DNA from: Paramarasmius palmivorus
Lineage: Eukaryota > Basidiomycota > Agaricomycetes > Agaricales > Marasmiaceae
DNA: 64,000 nucleotides
NCBI GenBank assembly: GCA_037176845.1
Contig: JAYKXP010000022.1
Span: 434,001-498,000 of the forward strand
Direction of reading: 5' to 3'
The notes under the pieces were generated by a model. It saw only the letters and a program-made list of their open reading frames with translations, did not search any database and was not told the DNA's origin. Shown here piece by piece: positions 13,267 through 25,512 of the stretch (positions are counted from its first letter, which is position 1; each line of letters begins with the position of its first letter). Made by a program: the position numbers and the translations under genes.

Positions 13267-13403
13267 TCAGATAGATCCTTTGTCTGTGCTTTCCAGTTGC
13301 TGTGGGTATGTAATGTATGTACGATTATACAGGAATTTAACAAAATACACAACGAAATTCCAATAACATCAAGTACACAGACTGAGATAACGTGTTACCC
13401 GGC

Positions 13404-16400
13404 TCAAGCCATCATAGAATCCTGCGCTTCGAGATCCTGCTCCGCCTTCTGTATTCGCTTCTCCCACTCTTTCCACCATTGAGGTTGTTGTTTGGATTGT
13501 TCAATGCAATCCGCGCAGGTTATAAAATAAGCATTAGGGGAAGTGTGGTTTAGCAGTTCACTGAACAAAAATGGTATCAGTCGCAACAGACAATGCATTG
13601 GATTGCGTGCATACAATTCGGGTAACGTCTCGTCGATGGGGTGGTATGGATCTTTGAGACAGTCTTCACAGAAGGCCTGAGGACACGTTCTGCATCTGTA
13701 ACCGAAGTGTTATCACAGAAGCCCTGGCATTGTCAAGTTGAAACTTTCCTGAATAACATGCCACCAGCGTCGCTCGTGGTTCGCTGACAATCCCAACATG
13801 CATGTTGGCTGCATATGTAGTTACGGTCTTTTCGACTGTGAGTGGAAACATCGTTACAAGATGCATGGAATACTACAGAAACGTTAACAGAGTCTTGACA
13901 TTCAGTTGGAACCATGCTTACCACGAGGACAGTAGCTACAACAAAACAGGTCTCCTCCGTCTTCACACACATTACAGTAGTCTTCGTTATCCATTGGTGG
14001 CCTCGGTATCTCCTCGGGGACAGCTTTCACCTAATATCAACCTACTAAGTCGGGACATCTACATAAGATAAAGAAGTTAACGCGTACCTCAACTATGGGG
14101 GGTGGCGGGTCGACAATGAAGGTCATACCACCAATGACAACCGTTTCCTTCCTTTTTCTCTGCCTCTTCTGCAAGTTTACCCATTCCTCGGCGACATCCT
14201 TGTTCTTCACCTCGTTTTCGATCATACTGCCCTCAAATAATCGACATTTGATCTGTGCAACTCCACTCAGCAATTTCTCCTCCTCGTCTTCGGCAAACTG
14301 CACAAGCTGTTCAATGACTTCTTCCTTCATGTCACCGTCATCTAACTCTTGCTTTATCTTGGCATCACGAGCATCCTCACGGGCTTTGGACACCTCTAGA
14401 ATCTCCGAAATGGGGGCTGCAAGGAATTTGGCCAAGTCAATACCATCTCCGCTTTGGACGACACTGCTTCCTCTCCGGAGGATATCAATAAGCTCGCTTC
14501 CATTCATCGACGAGTCGTCGTTATTGTTGCCAGTATTGTCGGATCCCATGAGCTTCGTGGAAAGGAAGAGCTTCCTTCGAAGGCGGTCCTAGATATCCAT
14601 GAATCAGCTGTCAATTCCTGATGCGAGAGCTGGCGAGGTATCTCACCAGCATTTGGTCTTCGACGCTGCCGCCGCAAATAAGACGATAAACCTGAACAGT
14701 CTTCTTTTGACCTATGCGATGAGCACGAGCTATGGCTTGAAGGTCTATCTGAGGGTTCCAATCAGAATCAGCCATGATTACTGTAGTGGCCTTCGTCAAA
14801 TTGATGCCTATATTACCTATTAGTGTGATGAGGGGAAGAAAGACGTAAAGGCTAACCAAGGCCGCCAGCATTTGTTGAAATAAGATATACTTGTAGGGCT
14901 GCAGAGCTATTAGTCTTGAACCACACTGTATTGGATCACCTACTCGACGACTCGTGTTGGAACTGAATGATGCGTGAGTGAGTATTACTACTCAGCTAAG
15001 ATCAAAAGCTACCAGTTTGATATCCAGCGTTCGCCTTGGCCGAGCCGTAGAGCCATCCAGTCTCGCGTACTTGATCCCTCGAAGGAAAAGCATGTCCTCT
15101 ACACAGCTCAACATACGGGGCCATTGCTATCTCAATAACAGATCAATGGCCAATGTTGTATCCCATAAGAAAAGCCGGCCTACTGAGAAGATCAGGACCT
15201 TCTCGCCTTTAGGCAAGACATCTGCGAGGATCTTGTCGATGCAAATTAACTTGGAGGACGACGCAACGACGTGCTCCCCGATCTGGTATGGGTCGGGGAA
15301 TGCATCACGAACGAGGTAAGGGCTTCCGATGCAAAATATATCAGTGTAAAAATGCACAACGCGATCAGGGAAGAACATACTGGTCGCATACCATACGAAG
15401 CTGCAGAAGAAGCTTCATGAGACACTTACTTTCTACATGAAGATGTCCGTTAGTCCGAACGCAAACCCGGAGAACAGTAATGTACGAACTTTGCCTCTGC
15501 TTCGCCGTCAGCGTGCTCTCTTGTTGCAGCTGTTTTTCAAGGATGGACAACACCTCTCTCCGTCCCTCGGCCAACCCACTGGCCACGGTATCCAAGGACA
15601 GTTCGGGATCAAAGATACTTTTAAGGTTGACGAAGTCCAGTTGTGTTAATAGTCGATAAGTCCAAAATCTTTGTGCTTCCGTAAGTGGAATGAAGATGGT
15701 CTGCTCGATTCGAGGCGGTATGTCAAGCTGAATGGAAGCTTTGGTTCGGCGAAGCATGACTTTGGAAAGGAACTCTTTAGCGGCGTTGACGAAGGGGAGA
15801 GAGTAGGATCCTCGCCCAATGTCAAAAGAATCTCGGAAGCGTTGTTCAGATGCTGGCGTAAAGATATTGGGATACAGGAAGTGAAATAGACACCAAAGTT
15901 CAAAAAGGTTATTTTGCACAGGAGTTCCAGTCAGAACTATCAGAAGAACAGTTCAACTTCGGCCTTGTCTGTCAGGATGAAGACCACGTACCAAGACGAT
16001 ACATGGCACCGATACACTGTAGCTTGTGTGAGACAATGGTTTCGGAGTTTTTGACCTTGTGGCCTTCGTCTAGGACGCAATAGGTCCAGCGTTTGCTCTT
16101 GAACCAAGAATCGTCGTTAACATATATATCGTACGTCGTTAGCATGATGTCGCAGTTTCCGTCGACGAGCTCCTTTCGCAACCGAGAACGTTCGTTAGAA
16201 GACCCGTGATAACGGATAGTTCTGAACGATGGCAGCCATCGTGCAGCTTCCTGCACGAGCTTAGCTTTAAAAAGGATATCTTCGGCAGGAAGCCACTTAC
16301 AGCTTCCCAAGATGCTAACACAGATACCGGGCATACGACAAGGTGTGGATCAACATGGCCGGATGGATTTTCACTTATGAACGCAAATAACGATAATGTC

Positions 16401-17196
16401 TAGAAAGGAGTCAGACCTTCCATGTTCAGTAGAAACAAGTATCTACTTACCTGTAGCGTCTTTCCAAGTCCCATCCTTCAGGTAAGATGTCAGGACGGAG
16501 GCTTAGTCGAACATATAAAGACGACGGACGTACTCATCTCCAAGAATGCAATTCATGCCTGGAAGACAAGGTCAGGATACACTAAGGACCTTATCACCGT
16601 AAACTTACCATTGCGGTACATATAGACCAAAAATGAAAGTCCTTTTAGCTGAAGTTGAGAGTTGAGTAATGTGCGTAACATAGTCAAAGCTGTGGCTCAC
16701 CTGATAATCTTTCATCTCACCACAAGATTTGTTAACTAACTTGGGTTGTTCCTCTATCTCATGATAAGGTGTATAAGATATTTTGTTATTCCGCGCTCGT
16801 CCTGACGATTCGCGGTTTTGAAGGGTGGAAAAAAATGTACTGTTTGGTGATAGCAGTGGTTCGACGATATCACGATGTCTGAGAAGCCAGTGGATTTTCT
16901 GGGTATCTTTTTCTGCTCTCTTCTCGTTGTGTTCGGCTTTCTGTTTCTTGATGTTCAATGATTTGGAGGAAGTTTTATGCCAAAAGTAGCCCACTCACCA
17001 CCTTCTGTTGCTCTAGTTTCACCCGTTTACTAGACTGGGGCCGAGAAGCATTCGAGGGCATCTTTCTTTTCTTATTCCCCGTCCGCACTAACCCTCGGTC
17101 GGTGGACATACCGATGGACGTATTCAGTCTGGTGGATCGTCTTGGAGCAGACGAGGGATTTGCTTCTGGTCCATCCTGCGTTACTGGGGCATGCAT
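13404..17196 (-). CDS. SNF2-family ATPase with C-terminal PHD finger, copy A
   Basis: A DNA-dependent ATPase of the SNF2 superfamily, ISWI-like in the motor, expected to remodel nucleosomes in the nucleus. Motifs in order: [16 protein letters not shown]; Walker [14 protein letters not shown] (split over micro-exons 16451-16475 and 16534-16558); [13 protein letters not shown]; motif [26 protein letters not shown]; motif V AGGLGINL with DSDWNPQ; motif [12 protein letters not shown]. After [17 protein letters not shown] comes an acidic helical linker ([15 protein letters not shown]). Then a PHD finger [18 protein letters not shown], continued over an intron with VFHASC, and a second Cys-rich segment [19 protein letters not shown] direct tandem duplicate lies at 17582-21444. 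The N-terminus is shorter than in copy B: a deletion removed the segment containing copy B's start, so I use the internal ATG at 17196. No frame breaks were seen. Confidence 0.85.
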
Positions 17197-17581
17197 GACG
17201 TCCAATTCACTGGGCCAGGTTGTGTGGAGCAGAGAAGAGAACAAGACGCGTCAAGACTCAACAACCGAGCAATTGGATTTGTGTGTGGCTGTACACTTGA
17301 GGGCAGGCCCAGTGGCGACATTGACACAGACGAATTCTTGAACTCGATCAGCGCTGGAGGGGTACTTTTTCAGATATACATAAGCTCCTTTCGTTCACAA
17401 GGTTTTAGGGTAGTGGTGGTAATGATTGAACGTTACGCCTGTGCTCCCCAGGCTCCAGCCGTCATGGGTATACATGGGTGTGATGTATATACGATTATAC
17501 AAGAGTTTAACAAGATACGGTTGCGAGCGCTTTCTACAAGATAGACAACATTAAGGTGCTCAAATAACGTGAAACTCAGGC

Positions 17582-20500
17582 TCATGTCATCATGGAATAC
17601 TTCTCCTCGAGATCCTTTTCTGCTTTCTGCACGCGTTTCTCCCACTCTTTCCGCCATCGGGGTCGTTTTTCGGCTTGTTCGATGCAATCCTGGCAAGTGA
17701 TAAAGTACGCGTTTGGGGCGCTGTAGTTCAAGAGTTCACTAAGAGGATGGGGTTAGTCGTATCAAACACCATGCCAGAAAACACATACAACTCGGGTATT
17801 GATTCACCTATGGGATGGAAGGGATCTTTGATACAGTCCTCACAAAAGGCCTGAGGGCATGTTCTGCATCTGTAGTCAAAGCATGAGCGAAGGAAGGATG
17901 TGAGCGTACTCCAACATACCTGAACAGCATACCGCCAGCATCAGAAGTAGTTCGCTGACAATCCCAACATGCATGCTGACTGCATGCGATGGAAGAGGAT
18001 TTGAGTTTCTGTTTGGGAATATCCGTACAAGAGGCATGGAATACTATGAAAGGGTCAACAGGGTTATGTGAACCAATCGAGGGCATGCTTACCACGAGGA
18101 CAGTAGTTGCAACAATATAGGTCTCCTCCATCTTCACACACATTACAGTAGTCTTCATGATCCATCTGGCGTCTTGAAGTCTTCTTCTTTGGGACGGCCT
18201 TTACCTAATGCAGGCCTGTTGAGTGCGAATACCCAGATGACAGAAGCCAACACGTACCTCAACTTCAATTGGCGATGTGTCAACAACAAAGGTCATACCA
18301 CCAATAACGACAGTCTCCTTGCCGTTTCTCTGCCTCTTTTGCAAGTTCACCCATTCATCAGCGATGTCCTTGTTCTTTTTGACACCTTTCCCGTGTTCAA
18401 CCATCTTGCCTTCGAACAGTCGACATCTGACTTGGGCTATTCCACTCAGTAACCTCTTCTCTTCCTCTTCAGCATCATGCACCAGTTGTTCAGTGGCTTC
18501 TTCCTTCAAATCACCACCTCCGAGCTCCTGCTTTATCTTGGCATCACGAGCATCCTCACGGGCCTTGGACGCCTCCAGAATGTCCGCAATTGGGGCTGCT
18601 AGGAACTTGGCCAAGCCGATGCCACCACCGCCATGGACAAGCGCACTGCTTCCTTTGCGGAGGATATCCATCAGCTCGCCTGCACCCATCGATGTGTCGT
18701 CGGAACCGTTGTTGCTACCGGTATTGTCCGACCCCATGAGCTTTGCAGAGAGAAAGAGCTTTCTTCGAAGGCGGTCCTAGATATCCATGAGTCGGCCGTC
18801 GATTCCTGATGCGAGAGCTGGCGAGGTATCTCACCAGCATTTGGTCTTCGACGCTGCCCCCGCAAATAAGACGGTAAACCTGAACAGTCTTCTTTTGACC
18901 TATACGATGAGCACGAGCTATGGCTTGAAGGTCATTCTGAGGATTCCAATCGGAGTCAGCCATGATCACGGTGGTGGCTTTTGTTAAGTTGATGCCTGGA
19001 TTATTGTTTAGTGTGACGAGGAGTAGCAGAGTATCCTAACTTACCAAGACCGCCAGCTTTCGTCGAGATGAGGTATACTTGTAGAGCTGCGGAACCATTA
19101 GTCAGGTCACAACCTTGCAGTGAATGATCACACACTCGATGATCCATGTTGGAACTGAAAGAAGTATGAAGTATCTCAGCGAAGATCCCAGAACTCAAAG
19201 AAAACCAACAACACACCAGCTTGATGTCCAGCGTTCGCCTCGGTCGACTTGTAGAGCCATCAAGTCTCGCGTACTTGATCCCTCGGAGGAAAAGCATGTC
19301 CTCCAGACAATCCAGCATACGGTACCATTGCTGAGTCATTCAGAGATCATTGATCAACACTGAAAGGACGCAGAGAAACCCTTACCGAGAAGATGAGGAC
19401 TTTCTCGCCCTTTGGTAATACATCTGCAAGAATTTTGTCGATGCAAATCATCTTGGATGACGAAGCGACAACGTGTTCTCCAATCTGGTATGGGTCGGGT
19501 TCCGCATCACGTAGAAGGTAAGGGCTTTCAAAGGGTACATCAGTGCTCAATGTGCAATACGGTAAGGAAAGAACATACTGGTCGCAGACCATACGGAGTT
19601 GCATGAGCAGGTTCATGAGATGCTTCCAAGCTGAATGAAGACGACCGTCAGTCCCAACCGAAAACGTAAAACATCAAAATACAAACTTTGCTTCTGTTTT
19701 GCCGTCGGCGCGGTCTGCTGCTGAAGCTGGTTTTCAAGGATTGACAATACCTCTCTCCTTCCCTCAGCCAGGCCACTGTTCGCGGTATCCAAAGTAAGTT
19801 CGGGATCGAAGATGGTCTTCAGATCAAGAGAGTCCATCTTCGTTAGGAGGCGGTAAGTCCAGAACCTCTGGGCTTCCGTTAGAGGAATGAAAATGGTCTG
19901 CTCAATTCGAGGTGGTATGTCGAGCTGAACCGTGGCCTTGGTTCGGCGAAGCATGACCGTAGAAAGGAACTCCTTTGCGGCGTTTACAAAGGGAAGAGAA
20001 TAGGATCCTCGCTCGAGATTAAAAGAATCTCGGAAACGTTGTTCGGATGCCGGCGTGAAGATGTTCGGATACAAGAAGTGGAAAAGACTCCAGAGTTCAA
20101 AGAGGTTATTTTGGACGGGAGTTCCAGTCAAGACTATCCAGTGGAACAGGTCAGCTTTAGCATCCTGTAAAGGGGAGAAATACATACTGAGACGATACAT
20201 GGCTCCAATGCCCTGTAACTTGTGCGAGACCATGGACTCAGAATTTTTGACCTTATGGCCTTCGTCGAGGACACAATAAGTCCAGCGCCTACTCTTAAAC
20301 CACGAGTCTTCCGTAACAAATACATCGTACGTCGTTAGCACAATGTCATACTTTCCGTCGAGGAGGGCCTTTCGCAACCGAGAACGTTCGTTGACAGGTC
20401 CGTGGAAGCGCACCGTCCTGAACGACGGTAACCATCGTGCTGCTTCCTGCACGAGCTTAAGCTCCAAGCAAGGGCATCGTAGACAAGAGAACACCTACAG

Positions 20501-21444
20501 CTTCCCAAGACGCCAATACAGATAATGGACAAACGATAAGATGAGGATCGACGTGACCGGATACGTGTTCACTTATGTATGCAAACAACGATAATGTCTG
20601 GAAGGGAATCAATAGATGTTCAGTGAGAAAGGGAGATTCTTACTTGCAGAGTCTTTCCAAGTCCCATCCTTTAGGTGAGACGTCAGAACGGAGGCTTTCA
20701 GTCGAACATACTAAGACGACAGACGTACTCATCTCCGAGAATACAATTCATGCCTGGAAGACAAGGTCAGGACACATCAAGAGCCTTGTCGCCGTAGACT
20801 TACCATTGCGGTACATATAGACCAGAAATGAAAGCCCTTTTAACTGAAGTTGAGAGCTGAGTGATGTGCGTAACATAGTCAAGGCTGTGGCTCACCTGGT
20901 AATCTTTCATCTCTCCACAAGATTTGTTAATTAATTGGGGTTGTTCCTCTAATTCGTGATAAGGGGTGTATGATATATTGTTATTCCGTGCTCGTCCTGA
21001 CGATTCGCGGGTTTGAAGAGTAGAGAAGAAGGTGCTGTTTGGTGGTAGTAGTGGTTCGACAATATTACGATGTCTAAGAAGCCAATGAGTTCTCTGGGTA
21101 TCTCGGTCTGCCCTCTTCTCGTTGTTTTGCCCAGTTTTCTGCCACATGATGAGTTCGAGGAAGTGTCAAGTCAAAAGCAACCTACTCACCACCTTCTGCT
21201 GCTCTAGCTTCGCCCGTTTATTAGACTGGGGCTGAATTGCACTCGAGGGCACCTTCCTTTTCTTGTTCGCCGACCCTGTAGATCCTCCAGCAATCGACGT
21301 TTTCTGCCGTGCGGACCGTCTTGGAGCAGACGAAGGATTTACTCCTGGTGCACTCTGTGTTATCGGGGCATCCATGACGTCCAATTCGTCCGCTTCTTGA
21401 TCGTCTTGCATGATAACGTCGAAAGGAAGTTCTAGGGAGCCCAT
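17582..21444 (-). CDS. SNF2-family ATPase with C-terminal PHD finger, copy B
   Basis: Tandem paralogue of the gene at 13404-17196, with the same exon pattern and all helicase motifs ([47 protein letters not shown]). The start ATG at 21444 gives [13 protein letters not shown] and an acidic stretch (DDQEADELD), followed by a basic, probably nuclear, segment ([20 protein letters not shown]). The C-terminal PHD finger [18 protein letters not shown] joins VFHASC across an intron, followed by [18 protein letters not shown] and [12 protein letters not shown]. It ends EEKYSMMT. Estimated length is about 1,000-1,050 residues after splicing. Compared with copy A it retains the full N-terminus, so it is probably the more complete member. 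The PHD finger suggests reading of histone H3 tails, by family knowledge only. Confidence 0.87.
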
Positions 21445-21630
21445 GCTGAGCCGGAAAGTGTAGGGTAGAGGCGGTGAGGAGAACAAGACGCGTCGACAAC
21501 AGTGACTGGATCACAGTTTGTTTGTGGCTGTGCACTTTAGGGCAGGTTCAATGGCGACACCGAACCGAACTCGCCGGCCACCTTCGGGCAACCTCAATGA
21601 CCAACTCATCCCCGATTTCCTCTCTAAAGG

Positions 21631-21650
21631 TTTAAGCTTTAAGCTTTAAG
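21631..21650. repeat. TTTAAGC heptamer repeat
   Basis: Nearly three copies of the 7-mer TTTAAGC in a row, about 190 bp upstream of the SNF2 copy B start. Function unknown; possibly just a short microsatellite. Confidence 0.8.
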
Positions 21651-22371
21651 ACTCGACATGAAACTACTTAAAATACTTGTCACCTGCTGCTATTCCACTC
21701 CATAGGCAAGCTTGAAATTGCCTGACTTTCGGTTCCTGGCAATCGGGAGAACGAAATTTTCGGGGTGAGTTCTTCAATCTTATACAAAACTCAGAGCTTA
21801 ATTTTGTCTCGAAAGCATTCCAATTATGTACCAGACATCTTTTCGTGGACCCGGTTCATGAGCTTAACGACCGAATTCACAGCACTCATGCCAGCGCTAT
21901 TGGGACAGTTACTTATATTAGGGACACAAGGGCTGGACAGCATACAAACACCATTCGTTAACACCACGCTCTTACTTGCAATTAAGGTAGGCAGTGTCAT
22001 ACATATGAACAGTCCATGGTAACTTCACGCACCCGTCAGGCTTTCAGGCGCTGGAACACCGGAGCGCACCCCAAAATACACTACTCGCGTCATCTGGACC
22101 CACACAACCTGGAGAGATGTACCATTGTCAAGTCGCCAGCATCTTTTGCCAGAGCCAGAACACCTTGCCATCAAACACGATGACCTTACTATTCAGACTC
22201 AGATTCCTAACATAGAAGGTGTGATTCTCATCAATACAACTGTTCTCGAACGGACATTCGGCTAATTCGACTAGGCTGTACATCCATCTCACAAGAACAT
22301 GCGCCGACGTCGTGCTTTGAGGAATATAACCCGTTCCTGCTGAAACCTGGCAATGATTTCAACCCCTCACT
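21651..22371. other. Intergenic with possible upstream exons
   Basis: Short open stretches at about 21859-21985 (a hydrophobic segment containing ALLGQLLILG) and about 22047-22200 could be joined by a GT-AG intron at about 21985-22045. They might be exons of the gene at 22372 or of a separate small gene. I could not find a consistent reading frame into 22372, so they are not called. Confidence 0.3.
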
Positions 22372-23334
22372 ATGGCAGACTCCGTCGCCTTACTTGTCGT
22401 GACCAACCTGGCGACGATTGGTGGGCACGTAGCCGAAATGATCAGCATCTTCGTATACCCAGTTATTGGATACTTCTGGACTCGTCGTCGCAGACGCAGC
22501 CTCACGGTGGACATGAATCTTGTGGAACAAGGGCCGATGAGATCGATGATTCCTGTGGAAGAGACACTTGATTTGCTGGAGACTCTAGCAAAGGGAATAA
22601 CGGCTCTGATATCCGTTCTGCGAACTCTGGAAGGCCTGGCACCAAAAGTACTGGAGTCACCGAGGATGATTGAGCGGTTCACAAGGCTCATGGAGGAACA
22701 TCGCAGGTACGTGCTAATGGAAAGCTCGACGAAAGTGGCAATGACCTCGTCAAGCTTGCAGGAACGCGTATTGGCTCTAATGGAAGAAGTATCGGATGCG
22801 GCCAAGTCACCTGATGACCCCATTGTTTTGCAAGGCATTACTCGGGTATCGCAGAACATACGGCTACTTCAACTGAAGGGAGAAGTGGGTTTAGACTCTT
22901 CTCGTTCTAGGTTCATTCTAACTCGTGAAACAGATGTTGTCCGTAGAGATAACGCAAACAGAGATCATGCACAGTGTTCTCCCGAACTCCACTTCCTCTG
23001 TAAGTTATCCTCGTGGAATCTTCTTTTCATTATACTGAGTAATTTCAAGATCGTGGATGTCGAACGAGGGCTTGTAACAGAACCGGTGCCTTGTTGCAAA
23101 GAGCAGGCATCTTTCCGGAATGTACTTGGCATTTCCACTCAAGGAATGACGCGAGAGTTGGGTCCAACTCAGGGACAGTCACTACCTTCTCTAGACGATA
23201 CTAGTACCAGTCCGAAGAGGAATCAGGAGGTGGATAAGGCAGCTGGCGAGTCCAGCCCTCCCAAATTATTGAAATACAGCAACAAGAAGCAGCGAAACAT
23301 GCGAGTTGCAGGTCTAGCCACTTCGTGTGATTAG
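22372..23334 (+). CDS. Hypothetical protein with N-terminal membrane segment
   Basis: I do not recognise this protein. As an unspliced frame it gives 320 residues. The N-terminus has a hydrophobic stretch (residues about 4-32, including VIGYFW) followed by a basic cluster TRRRRR, which suggests a membrane anchor with a cytosolic basic flank. Residues 60-170 are helical (LLETLAKGITALISVLRTLE; LQERVLALMEEVSDAAK). The C-terminus is polar and lysine-rich (NKKQRN). A 50-bp stretch at about 22999-23048 has GT and AG ends and may be an intron; removing it shifts the frame and ends the protein near 23207 instead. Upstream exons are possible. Confidence in the exact model is low. Confidence 0.45.
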   Translation: MADSVALLVVTNLATIGGHVAEMISIFVYPVIGYFWTRRRRRSLTVDMNLVEQGPMRSMIPVEETLDLLETLAKGITALISVLRTLEGLAPKVLESPRMIERFTRLMEEHRRYVLMESSTKVAMTSSSLQERVLALMEEVSDAAKSPDDPIVLQGITRVSQNIRLLQLKGEVGLDSSRSRFILTRETDVVRRDNANRDHAQCSPELHFLCKLSSWNLLFIILSNFKIVDVERGLVTEPVPCCKEQASFRNVLGISTQGMTRELGPTQGQSLPSLDDTSTSPKRNQEVDKAAGESSPPKLLKYSNKKQRNMRVAGLATSCD

Positions 23335-23763
23335 GCCAAAGGGCGAGGCAACATCGTCGGCGCGCAAGATCTCGTCCAATCACATGTATTTATACTTGCC
23401 TTCTTTCTGCACCACCTACAATATAGTCGCCTTCATGGGCTTGCTCGTTTTACATGAGAATCATTCCAGTACATATATGTGTGACAATCTTACTGGCAGG
23501 CGCAATCTTACTAAGCAAAAACAATGATATCCTTGGCGCACCGTGATGTCTTCACCAATAATGATCAACATCCTCACCTATAGTCCTTTCTCACTCTTTT
23601 TCCCTTTATCTGTCGAGAGTCATTGAAGGAAAGGGAATAATAATCAAGGTCTTCACCTGCTGAGAAAGAGCACTTGTGGTGTGTCCCTTAATATTCGTAC
23701 TGTCTTGCTCTCATCACAATCATTCGCCGTTTGCAGATCGATATCCATACAATCCATCTACAA

Positions 23764-25512
23764 ATGGCAAAGAGCTCCGCATTCGGCTATTCTGTTCTTC
23801 CAGATACTGCCCAGAGTCTGTATGACTACATGGGACCGACCTCCTTCACTCACACCATCACCCTACCTGAACACGAATCTGCCGAGGCCATAGAACAAAT
23901 GATGACGGATATGCAGAGGGCACAGATGCACGCAGACATTTATGAAGAGGCTGCAGTTAATGCCCGCAAAAAAGCTCTCTGGCTACAGAGTACGGTGAAC
24001 TTCTACAAAAACATGTCGGTCCCCCTCGTCCGAATGCCAACGGAAATCTTAACGCTCGTTTTTCAACGTTGCGTTCTTGATGATACAGCGGGACATGTAT
24101 TCTCGCACCGTGCAACTCCCGTGGTCTTATCTCATACATGTAGGAGATGGCGTGCAGTAGCTCTGTCTATCCCTTCGTTATGGAACCTCATTCGCCTGCA
24201 TATCGAGAGATCGAAGAAGTATACTTCACTGGATATGCTTCGGGTATGGCTAGAGCGTTCCCAGCCACTGCCTATATCGTGTTTAGCACAAATATATGAT
24301 CATGCCATGCTAAGCACAAACAAGGACGTCCTCGACCATCTCATTCTGCATTCCTCTCGTTGGGCAGCGATGGAATTCTGCGTGGGGTCGCAGGTGGATT
24401 TATGTATACGGCTGTACAATATGAATCGCCACCTACCACAGCTTCAGTATATCCACGTTGAAGCCCAGGGCTCCACTACTTATGGCGGAGGTGGAGGCTG
24501 GTCTGAGGATTGTCTTACGACTTGGACAGCTCCAAAGCTAAAGGAGGGGACCTTGGTCGTTCTAGGGCCGGTAGACACGTCGCGTCTGTCCATTGCATTG
24601 CCATGGGCTCAATTGGAACAGCTAGAGTGGACTGCAGGCATGGTAGAATTTTTCTTCTACGTTGCTCACGAGTTCAGCAACCTCCGGCGTTGTTCCATAC
24701 ATGTATCGGCTGGTCCCGAAAGGGACAGCTTTCAGCAAATCGCATTGCCTCGACTTCGTCATCTCGAGGTATCCGGCCCCTATCAAGGCATCATCGCGAT
24801 ACTTGATGCACTATCAGCTCCTTCACTCCAACGCCTTGACGTCGATCCTGAAGAACAAATAGGATCTGTCGCCAATTCGCTTCTCTCCTCTATCGGACAG
24901 CTCCAGCGAAGGTCATCATGCCAAATATTCGCTTTGTCCGCCCCGTGTACACTCTTTACCTCGTCGAGCACACCATCACTAGCGAGGGAAATAAGTACAG
25001 TAGAGGAACTTCGTCTTCTTCTCACTGCGGAGGAAGATAATTCACAAGCAGCTTCTCATCTACGGACGATTTTTCGGAGTCTCAAAACCCTACGCTTTCT
25101 GTACCGGGAGTTGCCCGGTTTGGATTCGTCTCTCTTTTCCATGATGGCAGGCATTGTAGAAATCCGGAGGCATCCAGTATCGCATAGCGTCCGTCTGGAA
25201 AGATTATCAATAGATGTTCTTGGAACAGACAGTTCCCCTGACACGCACATATCAACGGAATCTCGGGCTTTTCAGGAGCTCCTCAAGTTGCGAGAGGATG
25301 GCCTTGATATCCAGGGATCTGTGGTGGCAGGCAAATGGCACTCCTACTATGGTGGCATTCGCTGGTGCAAGGAAGATCTTCAAAGATCAGTTCGTCGTTG
25401 GGCAAGGTTCGGCTACAGCGATTGGTTATACGAACCGGAACTGGATGCTTTTTTGAAGGTCAGCACAATTTATAAGTTCGAGACGGCTGCTACTGATCAA
25501 ACGCTCCTGTAG
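23764..25512 (+). CDS. F-box-like protein (single exon)
   Basis: Probable substrate-binding subunit of an SCF ubiquitin ligase. The N-terminal part (residues 1-80) includes a helix rich in Met/Ala (IEQMMTDMQRAQMHADIYEE). The F-box-like motif starts near residue 86: VPLVRMPTEILTLVFQRC, then LSHTCRRWRAVALSIPSLWN, a pattern typical of basidiomycete F-box proteins. The remaining 430 residues are irregular leucine-rich sequence with short LxxLxxL segments (LRHLEVSGPY, LKTLRFLYREL), likely an LRR-like substrate-recognition fold. I use the ATG at 23764 (MAKSSAFGYS); the open frame extends upstream through a less likely in-frame ATG at 23731. The partner substrate is unknown. The next gene also encodes an F-box protein, but the two share little beyond the motif. 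Confidence 0.75.
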   Translation: MAKSSAFGYSVLPDTAQSLYDYMGPTSFTHTITLPEHESAEAIEQMMTDMQRAQMHADIYEEAAVNARKKALWLQSTVNFYKNMSVPLVRMPTEILTLVFQRCVLDDTAGHVFSHRATPVVLSHTCRRWRAVALSIPSLWNLIRLHIERSKKYTSLDMLRVWLERSQPLPISCLAQIYDHAMLSTNKDVLDHLILHSSRWAAMEFCVGSQVDLCIRLYNMNRHLPQLQYIHVEAQGSTTYGGGGGWSEDCLTTWTAPKLKEGTLVVLGPVDTSRLSIALPWAQLEQLEWTAGMVEFFFYVAHEFSNLRRCSIHVSAGPERDSFQQIALPRLRHLEVSGPYQGIIAILDALSAPSLQRLDVDPEEQIGSVANSLLSSIGQLQRRSSCQIFALSAPCTLFTSSSTPSLAREISTVEELRLLLTAEEDNSQAASHLRTIFRSLKTLRFLYRELPGLDSSLFSMMAGIVEIRRHPVSHSVRLERLSIDVLGTDSSPDTHISTESRAFQELLKLREDGLDIQGSVVAGKWHSYYGGIRWCKEDLQRSVRRWARFGYSDWLYEPELDAFLKVSTIYKFETAATDQTLL

